The notes: generated by a model not told the origin, from the sequence alone. A stretch of 64,000 bases of DNA from Streptococcus oralis subsp. tigurinus (GCF_002356415.1 NZ_AP018338.1:62001-126000), one strand, 5' to 3'. Shown: positions 27,736 through 38,662, counted from the first letter of the stretch. Program-made: numbers and translations.

Positions 27736-29418
27736 ATGATGACGAAAATAAAACCGCATGGACCATTACCAAGTCAGGCCCAGCTAGCTTATTTAGAGGA
27801 TGAACTAGCTGCCTTTATCCATTTTGGTCCCAATACCTTTTATGACCAGGAATGGGGAAGTGGGCAAGAGGATCCTATGCGTTTTAACCCGACCAAGTTG
27901 GATGCGCGTGAATGGGTTCGGGTGCTCAAAGAAACGGGTTTTAAAAAGCTGATTTTGGTGGTGAAGCATCATGATGGTTTTGTGCTCTACCCGACAGCAC
28001 ATACAGATTATTCGGTTAAGGCTAGCCCTTGGAGGGATGGAAAGGGGGACTTGCTCCTTGAGGTTTCCCAAGCTGTGACTGAGTTTGATATGGATATGGG
28101 AGTGTATTTATCTCCTTGGGATGCTCACAGTCCCCTCTATCACGTGGACCGAGAAGCGGATTACAATGCCTACTATCTGGCTCAATTGAAGGAAATCTTG
28201 TCAAATCCTGCCTATGGAAATGCTGGTAAGTTCGCTGAGGTGTGGATGGATGGTGCTCGAGGAGAAGGGGCTCAGAAGGTCAACTATGAGTTTGAGACTT
28301 GGTTTGAAACCATTCGTGACTTGCAGGGCGATTGTTTGATTTTCTCAACTGAGGGAACTAGTATTCGCTGGATTGGAAATGAACGAGGCTATGCAGGGGA
28401 TCCCTTGTGGCAAAAAGTCAAGCCAGACCAGTTGGGGACAGAGGCGGAATTAGATTATCTACAGCACGGAGATCCCTTGGGGACGCTATTTTCAATCGGT
28501 GAGGCAGATGTTTCTCTTCGGTCAGGCTGGTTTTACCATGAGGATCAGGATTCCAAATCTCTCGAGGAATTGGTCGAAATCTACTTTCACTCGGTAGGGC
28601 GGGGAACTCCACTCTTGCTTAATATCCCACCGAACCAAGATGGCCTCTTTGATGAAAAGGATATCCAGCGTCTCTATGAATTTGCTGCCTACCGTGACGA
28701 GCTATATAAAGAAGATTTGGCTTTGGGAGGCACGGTATCTGGCCCTGCTCTATCACCAGACTTTGCCTGTTCTCATCTGACAGATGGGCTAGAGACCAGT
28801 TCATGGGCAAGTGATGCAGAGTTGCCAATCCAATTAGAGCTTGATTTAGGTGCACCTAAAGCTTTTGATGTGATTGAGTTAAGAGAAGATTTGAATTTGG
28901 GGCAACGTATAGCTGCTTTCCATGTTCAGGTAGAGCTGGATGGTGTCTGGCAGGAGTTTGAATCCGGCTATACTGTTGGCTATAAACGCCTTTTGCGAGG
29001 ATCCATGGTAGAGGCTCAGAAGGTGCGTGTGATCATTACAGAGGCACAGGCTTTGCCTTTGTTGACCAAGATTTCACTCTATAAAACACCTACCTTGTCG
29101 AAAAAAGAAGCTGTTCAACAGTTAGAGTTTTCAGAAAAAAGTCTAGTTGTGACCAAGGGAGAAAATGTCCACTTTACAGTGAAGCGAAGAGAATCTAGCA
29201 GTCCTTTAGAAGCTAAGATTTCGATTCAACCAGGGACGGGTGTGCATGGTGTTGCTTATCGGGACGAGATTCAAGTCCTTGCGTTTCAAGTTGGCGAGAC
29301 TGAAAAAAAGCTGACGCTACCAACCTTGTATTTTGCAGGCGATAAAAACTTAGATTTTTATCTAAATCTGACGGTAGATAGGCAGCTGGTTGACCAGCTT
29401 CAGGTCCAAGTTTCATAA
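27736..29418 (+). CDS. GH29 alpha-L-fucosidase, intracellular (560 aa)
   Basis: I start at ATG 27736 (MMTKIKPHGP); a longer frame to 27679 covers the palindrome and has no site. There is no signal peptide. GH29 motifs: AAFIHFGPNTFYD near residue 33, VVKHHDGFVLYPT, the presumed nucleophile Asp in EVWMDGARGEG near 171, and SVGRGTPLLLNIPPNQ. The C-terminal 200 residues look like a discoidin/F5-8-type domain. It removes fucose from imported glycans and is the first gene of the N-glycan locus. Confidence 0.9.
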   Translation: MMTKIKPHGPLPSQAQLAYLEDELAAFIHFGPNTFYDQEWGSGQEDPMRFNPTKLDAREWVRVLKETGFKKLILVVKHHDGFVLYPTAHTDYSVKASPWRDGKGDLLLEVSQAVTEFDMDMGVYLSPWDAHSPLYHVDREADYNAYYLAQLKEILSNPAYGNAGKFAEVWMDGARGEGAQKVNYEFETWFETIRDLQGDCLIFSTEGTSIRWIGNERGYAGDPLWQKVKPDQLGTEAELDYLQHGDPLGTLFSIGEADVSLRSGWFYHEDQDSKSLEELVEIYFHSVGRGTPLLLNIPPNQDGLFDEKDIQRLYEFAAYRDELYKEDLALGGTVSGPALSPDFACSHLTDGLETSSWASDAELPIQLELDLGAPKAFDVIELREDLNLGQRIAAFHVQVELDGVWQEFESGYTVGYKRLLRGSMVEAQKVRVIITEAQALPLLTKISLYKTPTLSKKEAVQQLEFSEKSLVVTKGENVHFTVKRRESSSPLEAKISIQPGTGVHGVAYRDEIQVLAFQVGETEKKLTLPTLYFAGDKNLDFYLNLTVDRQLVDQLQVQVS

Positions 29419-29421
29419 AAG

Positions 29422-29452
29422 AAGAACCTTTGCGCGATGCAAAGGTTCTTTT
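29422..29452. terminator. bidirectional terminator between GH29 and GH92 genes
   Basis: AAGAACCTTTGC pairs with GCAAAGGTTCTT around GCGAT, with A/T tracts on both flanks. Confidence 0.9.
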
Positions 29453-29454
29453 GG

Positions 29455-31542
29455 TTAGGAGTGATTTGGTAGCCAGCTGAGGGTGAAGGTCAGTTGCTCA
29501 GCTTTCAAGAGGTCTTGGTGTTGAATGCTAGATACAGGAGCCTTGTCCAATCGGCATTCTTTGACAAAGTTGAAATGGCTGTGGTTTTGCTCGGCATGGA
29601 TATCCAGCCATTTATTTTCCTTGGCTAGGTAGATACGGAGGTGGTCAAAGAGAGGAATTCCGAGATCGTAACTTGGCTTGCCCGGACAGATCGGGTAGAA
29701 TCCAAGAGCTGACCAGATGTACCAAGCAGAGAGACTGCCATTGTCCTCATCGCCAGGATAGGCTTCCCAGCTGGGGTGAAAGGCTTTCTGACGCAAGGTT
29801 TTGATGAGTAGAGCAGTGTAGTCAGGGTAGTCGCTGTAGCGGAAGAGATAAGGGATGTGGAAGCTCGGTTGGTTGGAAATGGCGATTTGCCCAAAAGGAG
29901 CGGTAGCCATCTCGCTCATCTCGTGAATCTCGTAACCATAACCAGTTGTTTCAAATAGAGGAGCATCTTGACAGATTTTCAAAAGGTAGCGGCTAAAGTT
30001 TTCCTTTCCACCCATCAGTTGACGCAAACCTGGGATGTCATGTAAGACGCCTAAAGTCGCTTGAATAGCAGAACATTCGGCGTAGTCACGTCCCCAACTA
30101 TAAGGAGAGAAGTCTGGTCGGAAGTTGCCTTGACTATCTCGCGCTCTCATGTAGCCCGTCTCGGCGTCAAAGAGATGGCGGTAATTCTGCGATGCGACCT
30201 TATAAGTTTGGGCGATGTCATTTTGACCAAGCTTTTCGGAACAGCTGGCGATACAAAAGTCGCTATAGGCATAGTCAAGGGTGTGGCTGACGCTTTCGTG
30301 GTGGTCGGTTGAAAGATAACCTAATTCTTGGTATTGAGCTAAACCGTGGCGACCGTTGATGCCAAGAGGATCAGACTTGGTGGCTGTCTCCAGCATGGCT
30401 TGGAGGAGTTCTTCTTCCAAGTCGGGGGCCATTTCCTTGCAGGCGCTATCTGCGATAATGCCGTCTAAAAGAGTGCCAGGCATCATGCCGCGTTCATCTG
30501 GGGCTAGCCATTTTGGAAGAAAACCAGTATCGCGGTAGCTATTGAGGAAACCTTCTAGAAAGCGGTGATAGTGTTCTGGTATGATAAGGGCAAAGAGGGG
30601 GAAGGTGGTGCGGAAGGTATCCCAGAAACCATTGTTGCTAAAGAGAACACCAGGTTTGATAGTGCCAGTAGAAAAATCCATGTGGATGGCCTGCCCTGAC
30701 TCGTTCACCTCATAAAATGTCTGTGGGAAGAGGAAAAGTCTGTAGAGGCAGTGATCAAAAAAGGTTCGGTCGGCTTCCCCTGTCTCCACGATATCAAAAC
30801 GATGGAGGAGATTTTTCCAATCCGCTTGGGCCCTTGATTTACAGTTATTAAAATCTTCTTGAGGTAGATTAAGCAGTGCTTGAGAAGGGGAGATGAAAGA
30901 AGTCCCTAGCTGAATCTTGGCATGACTATCTGCGAGGTCAATTCGCCAGTCTCCACTTTCTTGGCTCATAGCAAGAATATCCGTATTCATTTGTAGAGCA
31001 GTAAAGAGTATCAGCGGATTTTTATTGGTCTCTGTTTCGCCCTCTTGTCTTAGGGCCAGAGTCCGCTTATCTACTTGCTTGACTGTCAAGTCATCTGCTG
31101 TGTGAAGATAGAGGGATAGGGCCTTGCCTTGCTTTTGCTCCAAACGAATAGAAGCGCCATAGCAAGTCGGTGTGAGCTGGATTTCAATCTGAAAGCGCAG
31201 GGAGAAAATCTTCAGATAATGAGGTTGGAAAGAGGCCTTATCCATATCATAGGAGGATTGACGGTGAAAGAGGCTATCTCCCCCAAGCTGGCCGGTGACA
31301 GGTGTCAGAAGGAGCCAAGAGTAGTCCCCAATCCAAGGACTGGGCTGATGGGTTAATCGAATTCCCTGAAAAATGGGCAGATGCGGATCGAAAAACCAAG
31401 CTCCCTCATGGTCACTGGTCTGGGGTACAAAATAATTCATCCCAAAAGGGACGCCTGTGTAGGGCAGGGTATTTCCCCGAGAAAAGGCATGCTTGCTAGC
31501 AGTACCAAAGCGGGTATCGATGGTTTCAAGTAGTGGTTTCAT
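29455..31542 (-). CDS. GH92 alpha-mannosidase, intracellular (695 aa)
   Basis: The family pattern is clear: GAWFFDPHLPIFQGIRLTHQ near residue 47, SPWIGDYSWLLLTPVTG, SNNGFWDTFRTTFPL near 310, GTLLDGIIADSACK and the catalytic PGDEDNGSLSAWYIWSALG near 610. There is no signal peptide, so it acts on imported mannose-containing glycans (alpha-1,2-type activity is usual in the pneumococcal homologue). It is the only minus-strand gene of the locus and faces GH125 across a divergent promoter region. Confidence 0.9.
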   Translation of the reverse strand: MKPLLETIDTRFGTASKHAFSRGNTLPYTGVPFGMNYFVPQTSDHEGAWFFDPHLPIFQGIRLTHQPSPWIGDYSWLLLTPVTGQLGGDSLFHRQSSYDMDKASFQPHYLKIFSLRFQIEIQLTPTCYGASIRLEQKQGKALSLYLHTADDLTVKQVDKRTLALRQEGETETNKNPLILFTALQMNTDILAMSQESGDWRIDLADSHAKIQLGTSFISPSQALLNLPQEDFNNCKSRAQADWKNLLHRFDIVETGEADRTFFDHCLYRLFLFPQTFYEVNESGQAIHMDFSTGTIKPGVLFSNNGFWDTFRTTFPLFALIIPEHYHRFLEGFLNSYRDTGFLPKWLAPDERGMMPGTLLDGIIADSACKEMAPDLEEELLQAMLETATKSDPLGINGRHGLAQYQELGYLSTDHHESVSHTLDYAYSDFCIASCSEKLGQNDIAQTYKVASQNYRHLFDAETGYMRARDSQGNFRPDFSPYSWGRDYAECSAIQATLGVLHDIPGLRQLMGGKENFSRYLLKICQDAPLFETTGYGYEIHEMSEMATAPFGQIAISNQPSFHIPYLFRYSDYPDYTALLIKTLRQKAFHPSWEAYPGDEDNGSLSAWYIWSALGFYPICPGKPSYDLGIPLFDHLRIYLAKENKWLDIHAEQNHSHFNFVKECRLDKAPVSSIQHQDLLKAEQLTFTLSWLPNHS

Positions 31543-31712
31543 GGTATTTCCTTTAGCTGTTTTTCTACATTATATCAGAAAAATGAGACCTTTAGATATG
31601 GGGTTCGAAAGTAAGCAATTTTGTAGAAAAATGACTATCATTTGTGTATGTATTTTCTGTCTCAAAAACTATATACTGAACATGAAACTTGTTTGAAAGA
31701 GGAAACTGCACG

Positions 31713-32993
31713 ATGATTTATTCGAAAGAAATTGTTAGAGAATGGCTAGACGAAGTAGCGGAGCGGGCTAAGGACCATCCGGAGTGGGTGGATGTCTTCG
31801 AGCGTTGCTACACAGACACCTTAGACAATACAGTTGAGATATTGGAAGATGGTTCAACTTTTGTGCTCACAGGAGACATTCCCGCCATGTGGCTTCGTGA
31901 CTCGACTGCCCAGCTTAGACCCTACCTTCATGTGGCTAAGAGAGATGCTCTTTTGCGCCAGACAATCGCTGGTTTGGTCAAGCGTCAGATGACCTTGGTG
32001 CTCAAGGATCCTTATGCCAACTCCTTTAACATTGAGGAAAACTGGAAGGGCCACCATGAGACTGACCACACGGACCTTAATGGCTGGATTTGGGAACGCA
32101 AGTATGAGGTGGACTCGCTTTGCTATCCTTTGCAGTTGGCTTATCTCCTTTGGAAAGAGACTGGTGAGACCAGTCAGTTTGATGACACTTTTGTCGCTGC
32201 GACCAAGGAAATCCTTCATCTCTGGACAGTAGAGCAGGACCACAACAACTCTCCATATCGTTTTGTCCGCGATACGGACCGCAGGGAAGATACTCTGGTA
32301 AATGATGGTTTTGGACCTGACTTTGCCGTGACAGGAATGACCTGGTCAGCTTTTCGTCCGAGTGATGACTGCTGCCAGTATAGCTATTTGATTCCGTCAA
32401 ATATGTTTGCCGTAGTCGTCTTGGGGTATGTGCAAGAAATATTTGCAGAACTAGACATAGCTGATAGCCAAAACATCATGGCAGACGCTAAACGCCTGCA
32501 AGCAGAGATCCAAGAAGGTATTGAAAACTATGCCTACACCACCAACAGTAAGGGCGAAAAGATTTACGCCTTTGAAGTGGATGGCCTAGGAAATGCTAGC
32601 ATCATGGATGATCCAAACGTCCCAAGTCTACTGGCTGCTCCCTATCTTGGTTACTGCCATGTGAATGACGAAGTGTATCAAGCGACTCGTCGTACCATTC
32701 TGAGCCCTGAAAATCCCTACTTCTACCAAGGAGAATACGCTAGCGGTCTCGGAAGTTCTCATACCTTCTATCGCTATATCTGGCCAATCGCCCTTTCTAT
32801 CCAAGGCTTGACGACAACAGACAAGGCGGAGAAGAAATTCTTGCTCGATCAGCTCGTTGCCTGCGATGGTGGGACAGGTGTCATGCATGAAAGCTTCCAC
32901 GTGGATGACCCAACACTTTACTCTCGTGAATGGTTCTCTTGGGCCAACATGATGTTCTGTGAGTTGGTACTGGATTACTTGGATATACGTTAA
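31713..32993 (+). CDS. GH125 exo-alpha-1,6-mannosidase (426 aa)
   Basis: I start at MIYSKEIVREW (ATG 31713) with GAAAGAGG upstream. GH125 motifs: GDIPAMWLRDSTAQLRPYL near residue 52, NGWIWERKYEVDSLCYPLQ, NDGFGPDFAVTGMTWSAFRP and GLGSSHTFYRYIWPIAL. No signal peptide. The enzyme trims alpha-1,6-mannose from N-glycan cores inside the cell. It is followed by GH38 after about 100 bases. Confidence 0.92.
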   Translation: MIYSKEIVREWLDEVAERAKDHPEWVDVFERCYTDTLDNTVEILEDGSTFVLTGDIPAMWLRDSTAQLRPYLHVAKRDALLRQTIAGLVKRQMTLVLKDPYANSFNIEENWKGHHETDHTDLNGWIWERKYEVDSLCYPLQLAYLLWKETGETSQFDDTFVAATKEILHLWTVEQDHNNSPYRFVRDTDRREDTLVNDGFGPDFAVTGMTWSAFRPSDDCCQYSYLIPSNMFAVVVLGYVQEIFAELDIADSQNIMADAKRLQAEIQEGIENYAYTTNSKGEKIYAFEVDGLGNASIMDDPNVPSLLAAPYLGYCHVNDEVYQATRRTILSPENPYFYQGEYASGLGSSHTFYRYIWPIALSIQGLTTTDKAEKKFLLDQLVACDGGTGVMHESFHVDDPTLYSREWFSWANMMFCELVLDYLDIR

Positions 32994-33090
32994 GGAGCAT
33001 GCTTTCGCTCAATTGATTCTAGGAAAGAATCACAAATTCACGTTTAAAACGTTAAAAATAAAAATTTAAGTTAGAATGAGGTTTTACTTC

Positions 33091-35736
33091 ATGGAAAATG
33101 TTGTTGTACATATTATTTCTCACAGCCACTGGGATCGTGAGTGGTATCTACCTTTTGAAAGCCACCGTATGCAGTTGGTGGAATTATTTGATAATCTTTT
33201 TGACCTTTTTGAAAATGACCCTGAGTTCAAGAGTTTCCACTTGGATGGACAAACTATTGTCCTAGATGACTACTTGGAAATTCGCCCTGAAAATCGCGAC
33301 AAAGTCCAACGTTACATTGACGAAGGCAAACTCAAAATTGGTCCCTTTTACATCTTGCAGGATGATTACTTGATTTCAAGTGAAGCCAACGTCCGCAATA
33401 CCTTGATTGGTCAAGCAGAATGTGCAAAATGGGGCAAATCCACTCAGATTGGTTACTTCCCAGATACCTTTGGAAATATGGGGCAAGCTCCCCAAATCCT
33501 TCAAAAATCAGGTATTCACGTGGCAGCTTTTGGGCGTGGTGTGAAGCCGATTGGATTTGACAACCAAGTCCTCGAAGATGAGCAGTTTACTTCCCAATTT
33601 TCAGAAATGTACTGGCAGGGTGCGGACGGAAGTCGTGTCCTCGGTATCCTCTTTGCCAACTGGTATAGTAATGGGAATGAAATCCCAGTTGATAAGGATG
33701 AGGCCCTGACTTTCTGGAGACAAAAATTGTCAGACGTACGTGACTATGCTTCGACCAACCAATGGTTGATGATGAACGGCTGTGACCACCAGCCTGTACA
33801 GCGAAATCTGAGCGAAGCCATTCGTGTGGCAAATGAACTCTTCCCAGATGTAACCTTTGTGCATAGTTCCTTTGATGACTATGTCCATGCAGTAGAAAGT
33901 GCCCTACCGGAGCAGTTATCTACGGTTACAGGTGAGTTGACGAGTCAAGAAACAGATGGTTGGTACACGCTTGCCAACACTTCCTCATCACGGATTTACC
34001 TTAAACAAGCCTTCCAAGAAAATAGTAACCTGCTAGAACAAGTGGTGGAGCCATTAACTGTCATCACTGGTGGGCACAACCATAAGGACCAGTTGACCTA
34101 TGCTTGGAAAGTTCTTCTACAAAATGCGCCACATGACAGTATCTGTGGCTGTAGCGTGGACGAGGTTCACCGTGAGATGGAGACACGTTTTGCCAAGGTC
34201 AACCAAGTCGGAAACTTTGTGAAAACTAACCTTCTCAACGAGTGGAAGGGTAAAATCGCAACCCATGAAGCCCAAAGCGACCATCTCTTTACGGTTATCA
34301 ATACAGGCTTGCATGATAAGGTTGATACGGTCAGCACAGTGATTGATGTGGCGACTTGTGATTTCAAAGAATTGCACCCAACAGAAGGCTATAAGAAGAT
34401 GGCAGCCTTGACCTTGCCAAGCTACCGTGTTGAAGACTTGGAAGGACATGCTGTAGAAGCGAAAATCGAAGATTTGGGAGCTAATTTTGAGTATGATTTA
34501 CCAAAAGACAAGTTCCGTCAGGCTCGTATTGCTCGACAAGTGCGCGTGACAGTCCCTGTTCATCTAGCACCTCTCTCTTGGACAACCTTCCAATTGCTTG
34601 AAGGAGAACAAGAACACCGTGACGGTATTTACCAAAATGGAGTGATTGATACGCCATTTGTAACGGTCAGTGTGGATGAAAACATCACGGTCTACGACAA
34701 GACAACTCATGAAGCTTATGAAGATGTTATTCGCTTTGAAGACCGTGGTGACATTGGAAATGAGTACATCTACTTCCAACCAAAAGGAACAGAGCCTATC
34801 TACGCAGAACTCAAAGGCTATGAGGTCTTGGAAAATACAGCACGTTTTGCCAAGATTTTGCTCAAGCATGAATTGACAATTCCAGTAAGTGCAGACGAAA
34901 AACTGGATGCGGAACAAAGAGGCATCATCGAGTTTATGACGCGTGAAGCTGGGCGCTCAGAAGAATTGACAAGCGTTCTTCTTGAAACAGAGATGACCGT
35001 CTTTGTTGACAATCCACAAATTCGTTTCAAGACTCGCTTTACTAACACAGCCAAGGACCACCGTATCCGTCTCTTGGTCAAGACTCATAACACACGTCCA
35101 AGCAATGACTCTGAAAGCATCTATGAGGTGGTGACACGACCAAATAAACCAGCTGCTTCTTGGGAAAATCCTGAAAATCCTCAACACCAACAAGCCTTTG
35201 TCAGTCTGTATGATGATGAAAAAGGGGTGACAGTGGCTAATAAAGGATTGCACGAGTATGAAATCCTTGGAGACGACACCATTGCAGTGACCATTTTGCG
35301 TGCATCAGGTGAGTTAGGTGACTGGGGTTACTTCCCAACACCAGAAGCTCAGTGCTTGCGTGAGTTTGAAGTTGAGTTTACACTTGAATGCCACCAAGCA
35401 GGGGAACGTTTCTCAGCTTTCCGTCGTGCCAAAGCCTTCCAAACACCATTCACTAGTCTTCAGGTTGCTAAACAAGAAGGAAGTGTTGCTGCGACTGGTA
35501 GCCTCTTGAGTCATGCGGCACTCAGCTTGCCACAAGTCTGCCCGACAGCCTTTAAGGTAGCTGAAAATGAAGAAGGATATGTACTTCGTTACTACAATAT
35601 GAGCCAAGAAAATGTGCGCATATCTGAACACCAACAAACCATTCTTGACTTACTTGAGCGACCATATCCCGTTCATTCAGGACTATTGGCTCCACAAGAA
35701 ATTCGTACAGAATTGATTAAAAAAGAAGAAATCTAA
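33091..35736 (+). CDS. GH38 alpha-mannosidase, intracellular (881 aa)
   Basis: I start at MENVVVHIISHSHWD (ATG 33091) because GAGG at 33077-33081 region fits it. The zinc-site motif HSHWDREWYLPFE is at residues 10-22 and the presumed nucleophile Asp in IGYFPDTFGNMGQAPQ near 124; GHNHKDQLTYAWK and NAPHDSICGCSVDEVHREM follow. GH38 enzymes cleave alpha-linked mannose (alpha-1,3 in the pneumococcal homologue). No signal peptide. It is in line with GH125 and the ROK gene. Confidence 0.92.
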   Translation: MENVVVHIISHSHWDREWYLPFESHRMQLVELFDNLFDLFENDPEFKSFHLDGQTIVLDDYLEIRPENRDKVQRYIDEGKLKIGPFYILQDDYLISSEANVRNTLIGQAECAKWGKSTQIGYFPDTFGNMGQAPQILQKSGIHVAAFGRGVKPIGFDNQVLEDEQFTSQFSEMYWQGADGSRVLGILFANWYSNGNEIPVDKDEALTFWRQKLSDVRDYASTNQWLMMNGCDHQPVQRNLSEAIRVANELFPDVTFVHSSFDDYVHAVESALPEQLSTVTGELTSQETDGWYTLANTSSSRIYLKQAFQENSNLLEQVVEPLTVITGGHNHKDQLTYAWKVLLQNAPHDSICGCSVDEVHREMETRFAKVNQVGNFVKTNLLNEWKGKIATHEAQSDHLFTVINTGLHDKVDTVSTVIDVATCDFKELHPTEGYKKMAALTLPSYRVEDLEGHAVEAKIEDLGANFEYDLPKDKFRQARIARQVRVTVPVHLAPLSWTTFQLLEGEQEHRDGIYQNGVIDTPFVTVSVDENITVYDKTTHEAYEDVIRFEDRGDIGNEYIYFQPKGTEPIYAELKGYEVLENTARFAKILLKHELTIPVSADEKLDAEQRGIIEFMTREAGRSEELTSVLLETEMTVFVDNPQIRFKTRFTNTAKDHRIRLLVKTHNTRPSNDSESIYEVVTRPNKPAASWENPENPQHQQAFVSLYDDEKGVTVANKGLHEYEILGDDTIAVTILRASGELGDWGYFPTPEAQCLREFEVEFTLECHQAGERFSAFRRAKAFQTPFTSLQVAKQEGSVAATGSLLSHAALSLPQVCPTAFKVAENEEGYVLRYYNMSQENVRISEHQQTILDLLERPYPVHSGLLAPQEIRTELIKKEEI

Positions 35737-35779
35737 GATTTGAAAGTGTTTGATAACTAATAATAAGAGATAGAAAGGA

Positions 35780-35822
35780 GGGGCGAAAGAGTAAGGATTG
35801 ACTACTGATTCGCCCCTTTTTT
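35780..35822 (+). terminator. terminator-like hairpin in the leader of the ROK gene
   Basis: GGGGCGAA (35780-35787) pairs perfectly with TTCGCCCC (35809-35816), followed by T6. It ends 9 bases before the ROK ATG, so it could stop most GH38 transcripts or act as an attenuator. Confidence 0.7.
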
Positions 35823-35831
35823 GGTGAAAAT

Positions 35832-36701
35832 ATGACCATTGCAACGATTGATATCGGAGGGACTGGGATTAAGTTTGCCAGTCTGACTCCTGATGGAAAA
35901 ATACTAGATAAGACAAGTACACCGACACCAGAAAACTTGGAGGATTTACTGACTTGGCTAGACAAATGCTTGTCAGAGCAAGATTATAAGGGCATTGCTA
36001 TGAGCGTTCCAGGCGCGGTCAATCAAGAAACAGGTGTAATTGAGGGAATCAGTGCCGTACCTTACATCCATGGCTTTTCTTGGTATGAGGCTCTTGCTCA
36101 TCATCAGCTACCTGTCCATCTAGAAAATGATGCCAACTGTGTTGGACTTAGTGAATTGCTGGCTCACCCAGAGATTGAAAATGCAGCCTGTGTCGTGATT
36201 GGGACAGGAATTGGCGGAGCTATGATTATCAATGGTAGGCTTCACCGAGGGCGACACGGCTTGGGGGGAGAGTTTGGCTACATGACAACCATTGCCCCAG
36301 CAGAAAAGCTCAATAACTGGTCGCAACTAGCTTCTACAGGGAACATGGTGCGATACGTGATTGAAAAATCTGGTCAGACTGACTGGGACGGACGCAAGGT
36401 TTACCAAGAGGCCGCAGCTGGCAATGTTCTTTGTCAAGAAGCCATTGAGCGTATGAACCGCAATCTGGCTCAAGGCTTGCTCAATATCCAGTATCTCATC
36501 GATCCAGATGTCATTAGCCTAGGTGGCTCCATCAGCCAAAACCCTGATTTTATTCAAGGTGTCAAGAAGGCTGTCGGTAACTTTGTCGATACCTACGAAG
36601 AATACACGGTCGCACCTGTTATCCAAGCTTGCACCTATCATGCAGATGCCAATCTCTACGGTGCCCTTGTCAACTGGCTACAGGAGGAAAACCAATGGTA
36701 A
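35832..36701 (+). CDS. ROK-family sugar kinase-like protein (289 aa)
   Basis: The ATP-binding motif [13 protein letters not shown] is at residues 5-17, followed by [26 protein letters not shown] and [17 protein letters not shown]. The usual ROK zinc motif CxCGxxGC is absent: after GGEFGYM comes [11 protein letters not shown]. No helix-turn-helix is present, so it is more likely a kinase for mannose, GlcNAc or a related sugar released by the neighbouring glycosidases than a repressor. It overlaps the GH20 start by 7 bases. Confidence 0.8.
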   Translation: MTIATIDIGGTGIKFASLTPDGKILDKTSTPTPENLEDLLTWLDKCLSEQDYKGIAMSVPGAVNQETGVIEGISAVPYIHGFSWYEALAHHQLPVHLENDANCVGLSELLAHPEIENAACVVIGTGIGGAMIINGRLHRGRHGLGGEFGYMTTIAPAEKLNNWSQLASTGNMVRYVIEKSGQTDWDGRKVYQEAAAGNVLCQEAIERMNRNLAQGLLNIQYLIDPDVISLGGSISQNPDFIQGVKKAVGNFVDTYEEYTVAPVIQACTYHADANLYGALVNWLQEENQW

Positions 36702-38575
36702 GATTTACAGGACTTAGTCCCAAACAAGCGCAAGCTATTGAGGTTTTAAAAAGTCACATTTCCCTACCAGATGTGGAAGTGGCAGTCACTCAGTCTGATC
36801 AAGCCTCTATTTCTATCAAGGGTGAAAGCGAATACTATCAACTAACCTATCGCAAACCTCACCAACTCTACCGCGCCTTGTCCTTGTTGGCAACGGCTCT
36901 AGCAGAAGCTGACAAAGTAGAGATTGAGGAGCAGGCGGCTTATGAAGATTTAGCCTACATGGCAGACTGTTCCCGCAATGCGGTGCTGAATGTGGCTTCT
37001 GCCAAGCAGATGATTGAAGTCTTGGCTCTCATGGGTTACTCGACCTTCGAGCTCTACATGGAAGACACCTACCAGATTGAGGGGCAGCCATACTTTGGTT
37101 ATTTCCGTGGAGCCTATTCGGCTGAAGAGTTGCAGGAAATCGAAGCCTATGCCCAGCAGTTTGACATGACCTTTGTGCCTTGCATCCAGACCTTGGCCCA
37201 CTTGTCAGCCTTCGTCAAATGGGGTGTCAAAGAAGTGCAGGAACTTCGTGATGTGGAGGACATTCTCCTCATCGGAGAAGAAAAGGTGTATGACCTGATT
37301 GATGGCATGTTTGCCACTCTATCTAAACTGCAGACTCGCAAGGTCAATATCGGGATGGACGAGGCTCACTTGGTTGGTTTGGGGCGCTACCTCATCTTGA
37401 ACGGCGTTGTGGACCGTAGTCTCCTTATGTGCCAACACTTGGAGCGTGTACTGGATATTGCTGACAAGTATGGTTTCCACTGTCAGATGTGGAGCGATAT
37501 GTTCTTTAAGCTCATGTCAGCGGATGGCCAGTATGACCGTGACGTGGAGATTCCAGAGGAAACTCGTATCTACCTAGACCGTCTAAAAGACCGTGTAACC
37601 TTGGTTTACTGGGATTATTATCAGGATAGCGAGGAAAAATACAATCGCAATTTCCGCAATCACCACAAGATTAGCCAAGATATTGCCTTTGCAGGCGGAG
37701 CTTGGAAGTGGATCGGTTTTACGCCCAACAACCATTTCAGCCGTCTCATCGCTATGGAGGCCAACAAAGCCTGTCGTGCCAATCAAATCAAAGAAGTCAT
37801 CGTGACGGGTTGGGGGGATAACGGTGGCGAGACAGCCCAGTTTTCTATCCTACCCAGCTTGCAAATCTGGGCAGAACTCAGCTACCGCAATGACCTAGAC
37901 CGTTTGTCTGCACACTTCAAGACCAATACAGGTCTATCGGTTGAGGACTTTATGCAGATTGATCTAGCCAACCTCTTGCCAGATCTACCAGGCAATCTCA
38001 GTGGTATCAATCCCAACCGCTATGTCTTTTATCAGGATGTTCTTTGCCCGATTCTTGATAGACACATGACACCTGAACAGGACAAACCGCACTTCGCTCA
38101 GGCCGCTGAAACGCTTGCTGCTATCAAAGAAAAAGCTGGTGACTACTCTTATCTCTTTGAAACTCAGGCTCAATTGAACCAGATTTTAAGCAGTAAAGTG
38201 GATGTGGGACGACGTATCCGTCAGGCCTACCAAGTAAACGATAAAGAAGGTCTGCAAGAAATCGCCAGACAAGAATTACCAAAACTCAGAAGCGAGATTG
38301 AAAACTTCCATGCTCTCTTTAGTCACCAATGGTTGAAAGAAAATAAGGTCTTTGGCTTGGATACAGTCGATATCCGTATGGGCGGACTCTTGCAACGTAT
38401 CAAGCGAGCAGAAAGCCGTATCGAAGCCTATCTGTCTGATCAGATTGACCGCATCGAAGAATTAGAAGTTGAGATCTTACCATTTACTGACTTCTACGCA
38501 GACAAGGATTTCACAGCAACTACAGCCAATCAGTGGCACACTATTGCGACCGCATCGACGATTTATACGACTTAA
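36695..38575 (+). CDS. GH20 beta-N-acetylhexosaminidase, intracellular (626 aa)
   Basis: I start at [11 protein letters not shown] (ATG 36695) with CAGGAGGAAA upstream; a longer frame to 36629 lies inside the ROK gene. The catalytic Asp-Glu pair is in [13 protein letters not shown] near residue 221. [11 protein letters not shown] and [11 protein letters not shown] also fit the family. There is no signal peptide or wall anchor, unlike StrH. It would remove terminal GlcNAc or GalNAc from imported glycans. Confidence 0.88.
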   Translation: MVRFTGLSPKQAQAIEVLKSHISLPDVEVAVTQSDQASISIKGESEYYQLTYRKPHQLYRALSLLATALAEADKVEIEEQAAYEDLAYMADCSRNAVLNVASAKQMIEVLALMGYSTFELYMEDTYQIEGQPYFGYFRGAYSAEELQEIEAYAQQFDMTFVPCIQTLAHLSAFVKWGVKEVQELRDVEDILLIGEEKVYDLIDGMFATLSKLQTRKVNIGMDEAHLVGLGRYLILNGVVDRSLLMCQHLERVLDIADKYGFHCQMWSDMFFKLMSADGQYDRDVEIPEETRIYLDRLKDRVTLVYWDYYQDSEEKYNRNFRNHHKISQDIAFAGGAWKWIGFTPNNHFSRLIAMEANKACRANQIKEVIVTGWGDNGGETAQFSILPSLQIWAELSYRNDLDRLSAHFKTNTGLSVEDFMQIDLANLLPDLPGNLSGINPNRYVFYQDVLCPILDRHMTPEQDKPHFAQAAETLAAIKEKAGDYSYLFETQAQLNQILSSKVDVGRRIRQAYQVNDKEGLQEIARQELPKLRSEIENFHALFSHQWLKENKVFGLDTVDIRMGGLLQRIKRAESRIEAYLSDQIDRIEELEVEILPFTDFYADKDFTATTANQWHTIATASTIYTT

Positions 38576-38632
38576 AGGTCTTTTTTCCGAGTCAGAGTGT
38601 TTCTCGTGAAACCTATTTCTTATAAAAAACTT

Positions 38633-38662
38633 CTCCACAAAAAATAATTTGTGGAGTTTTTT
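38633..38662 (+). terminator. terminator after GH20
   Basis: CTCCACAAA pairs with TTTGTGGAG around AAATAA, then T6. Confidence 0.9.

Noticed and set aside
33045..33066. cre-like or other operator (TTTAAAACGTTAAA) before GH38
   Set aside because: It lacks the fixed TG and CA ends of a cre site; too little to call.
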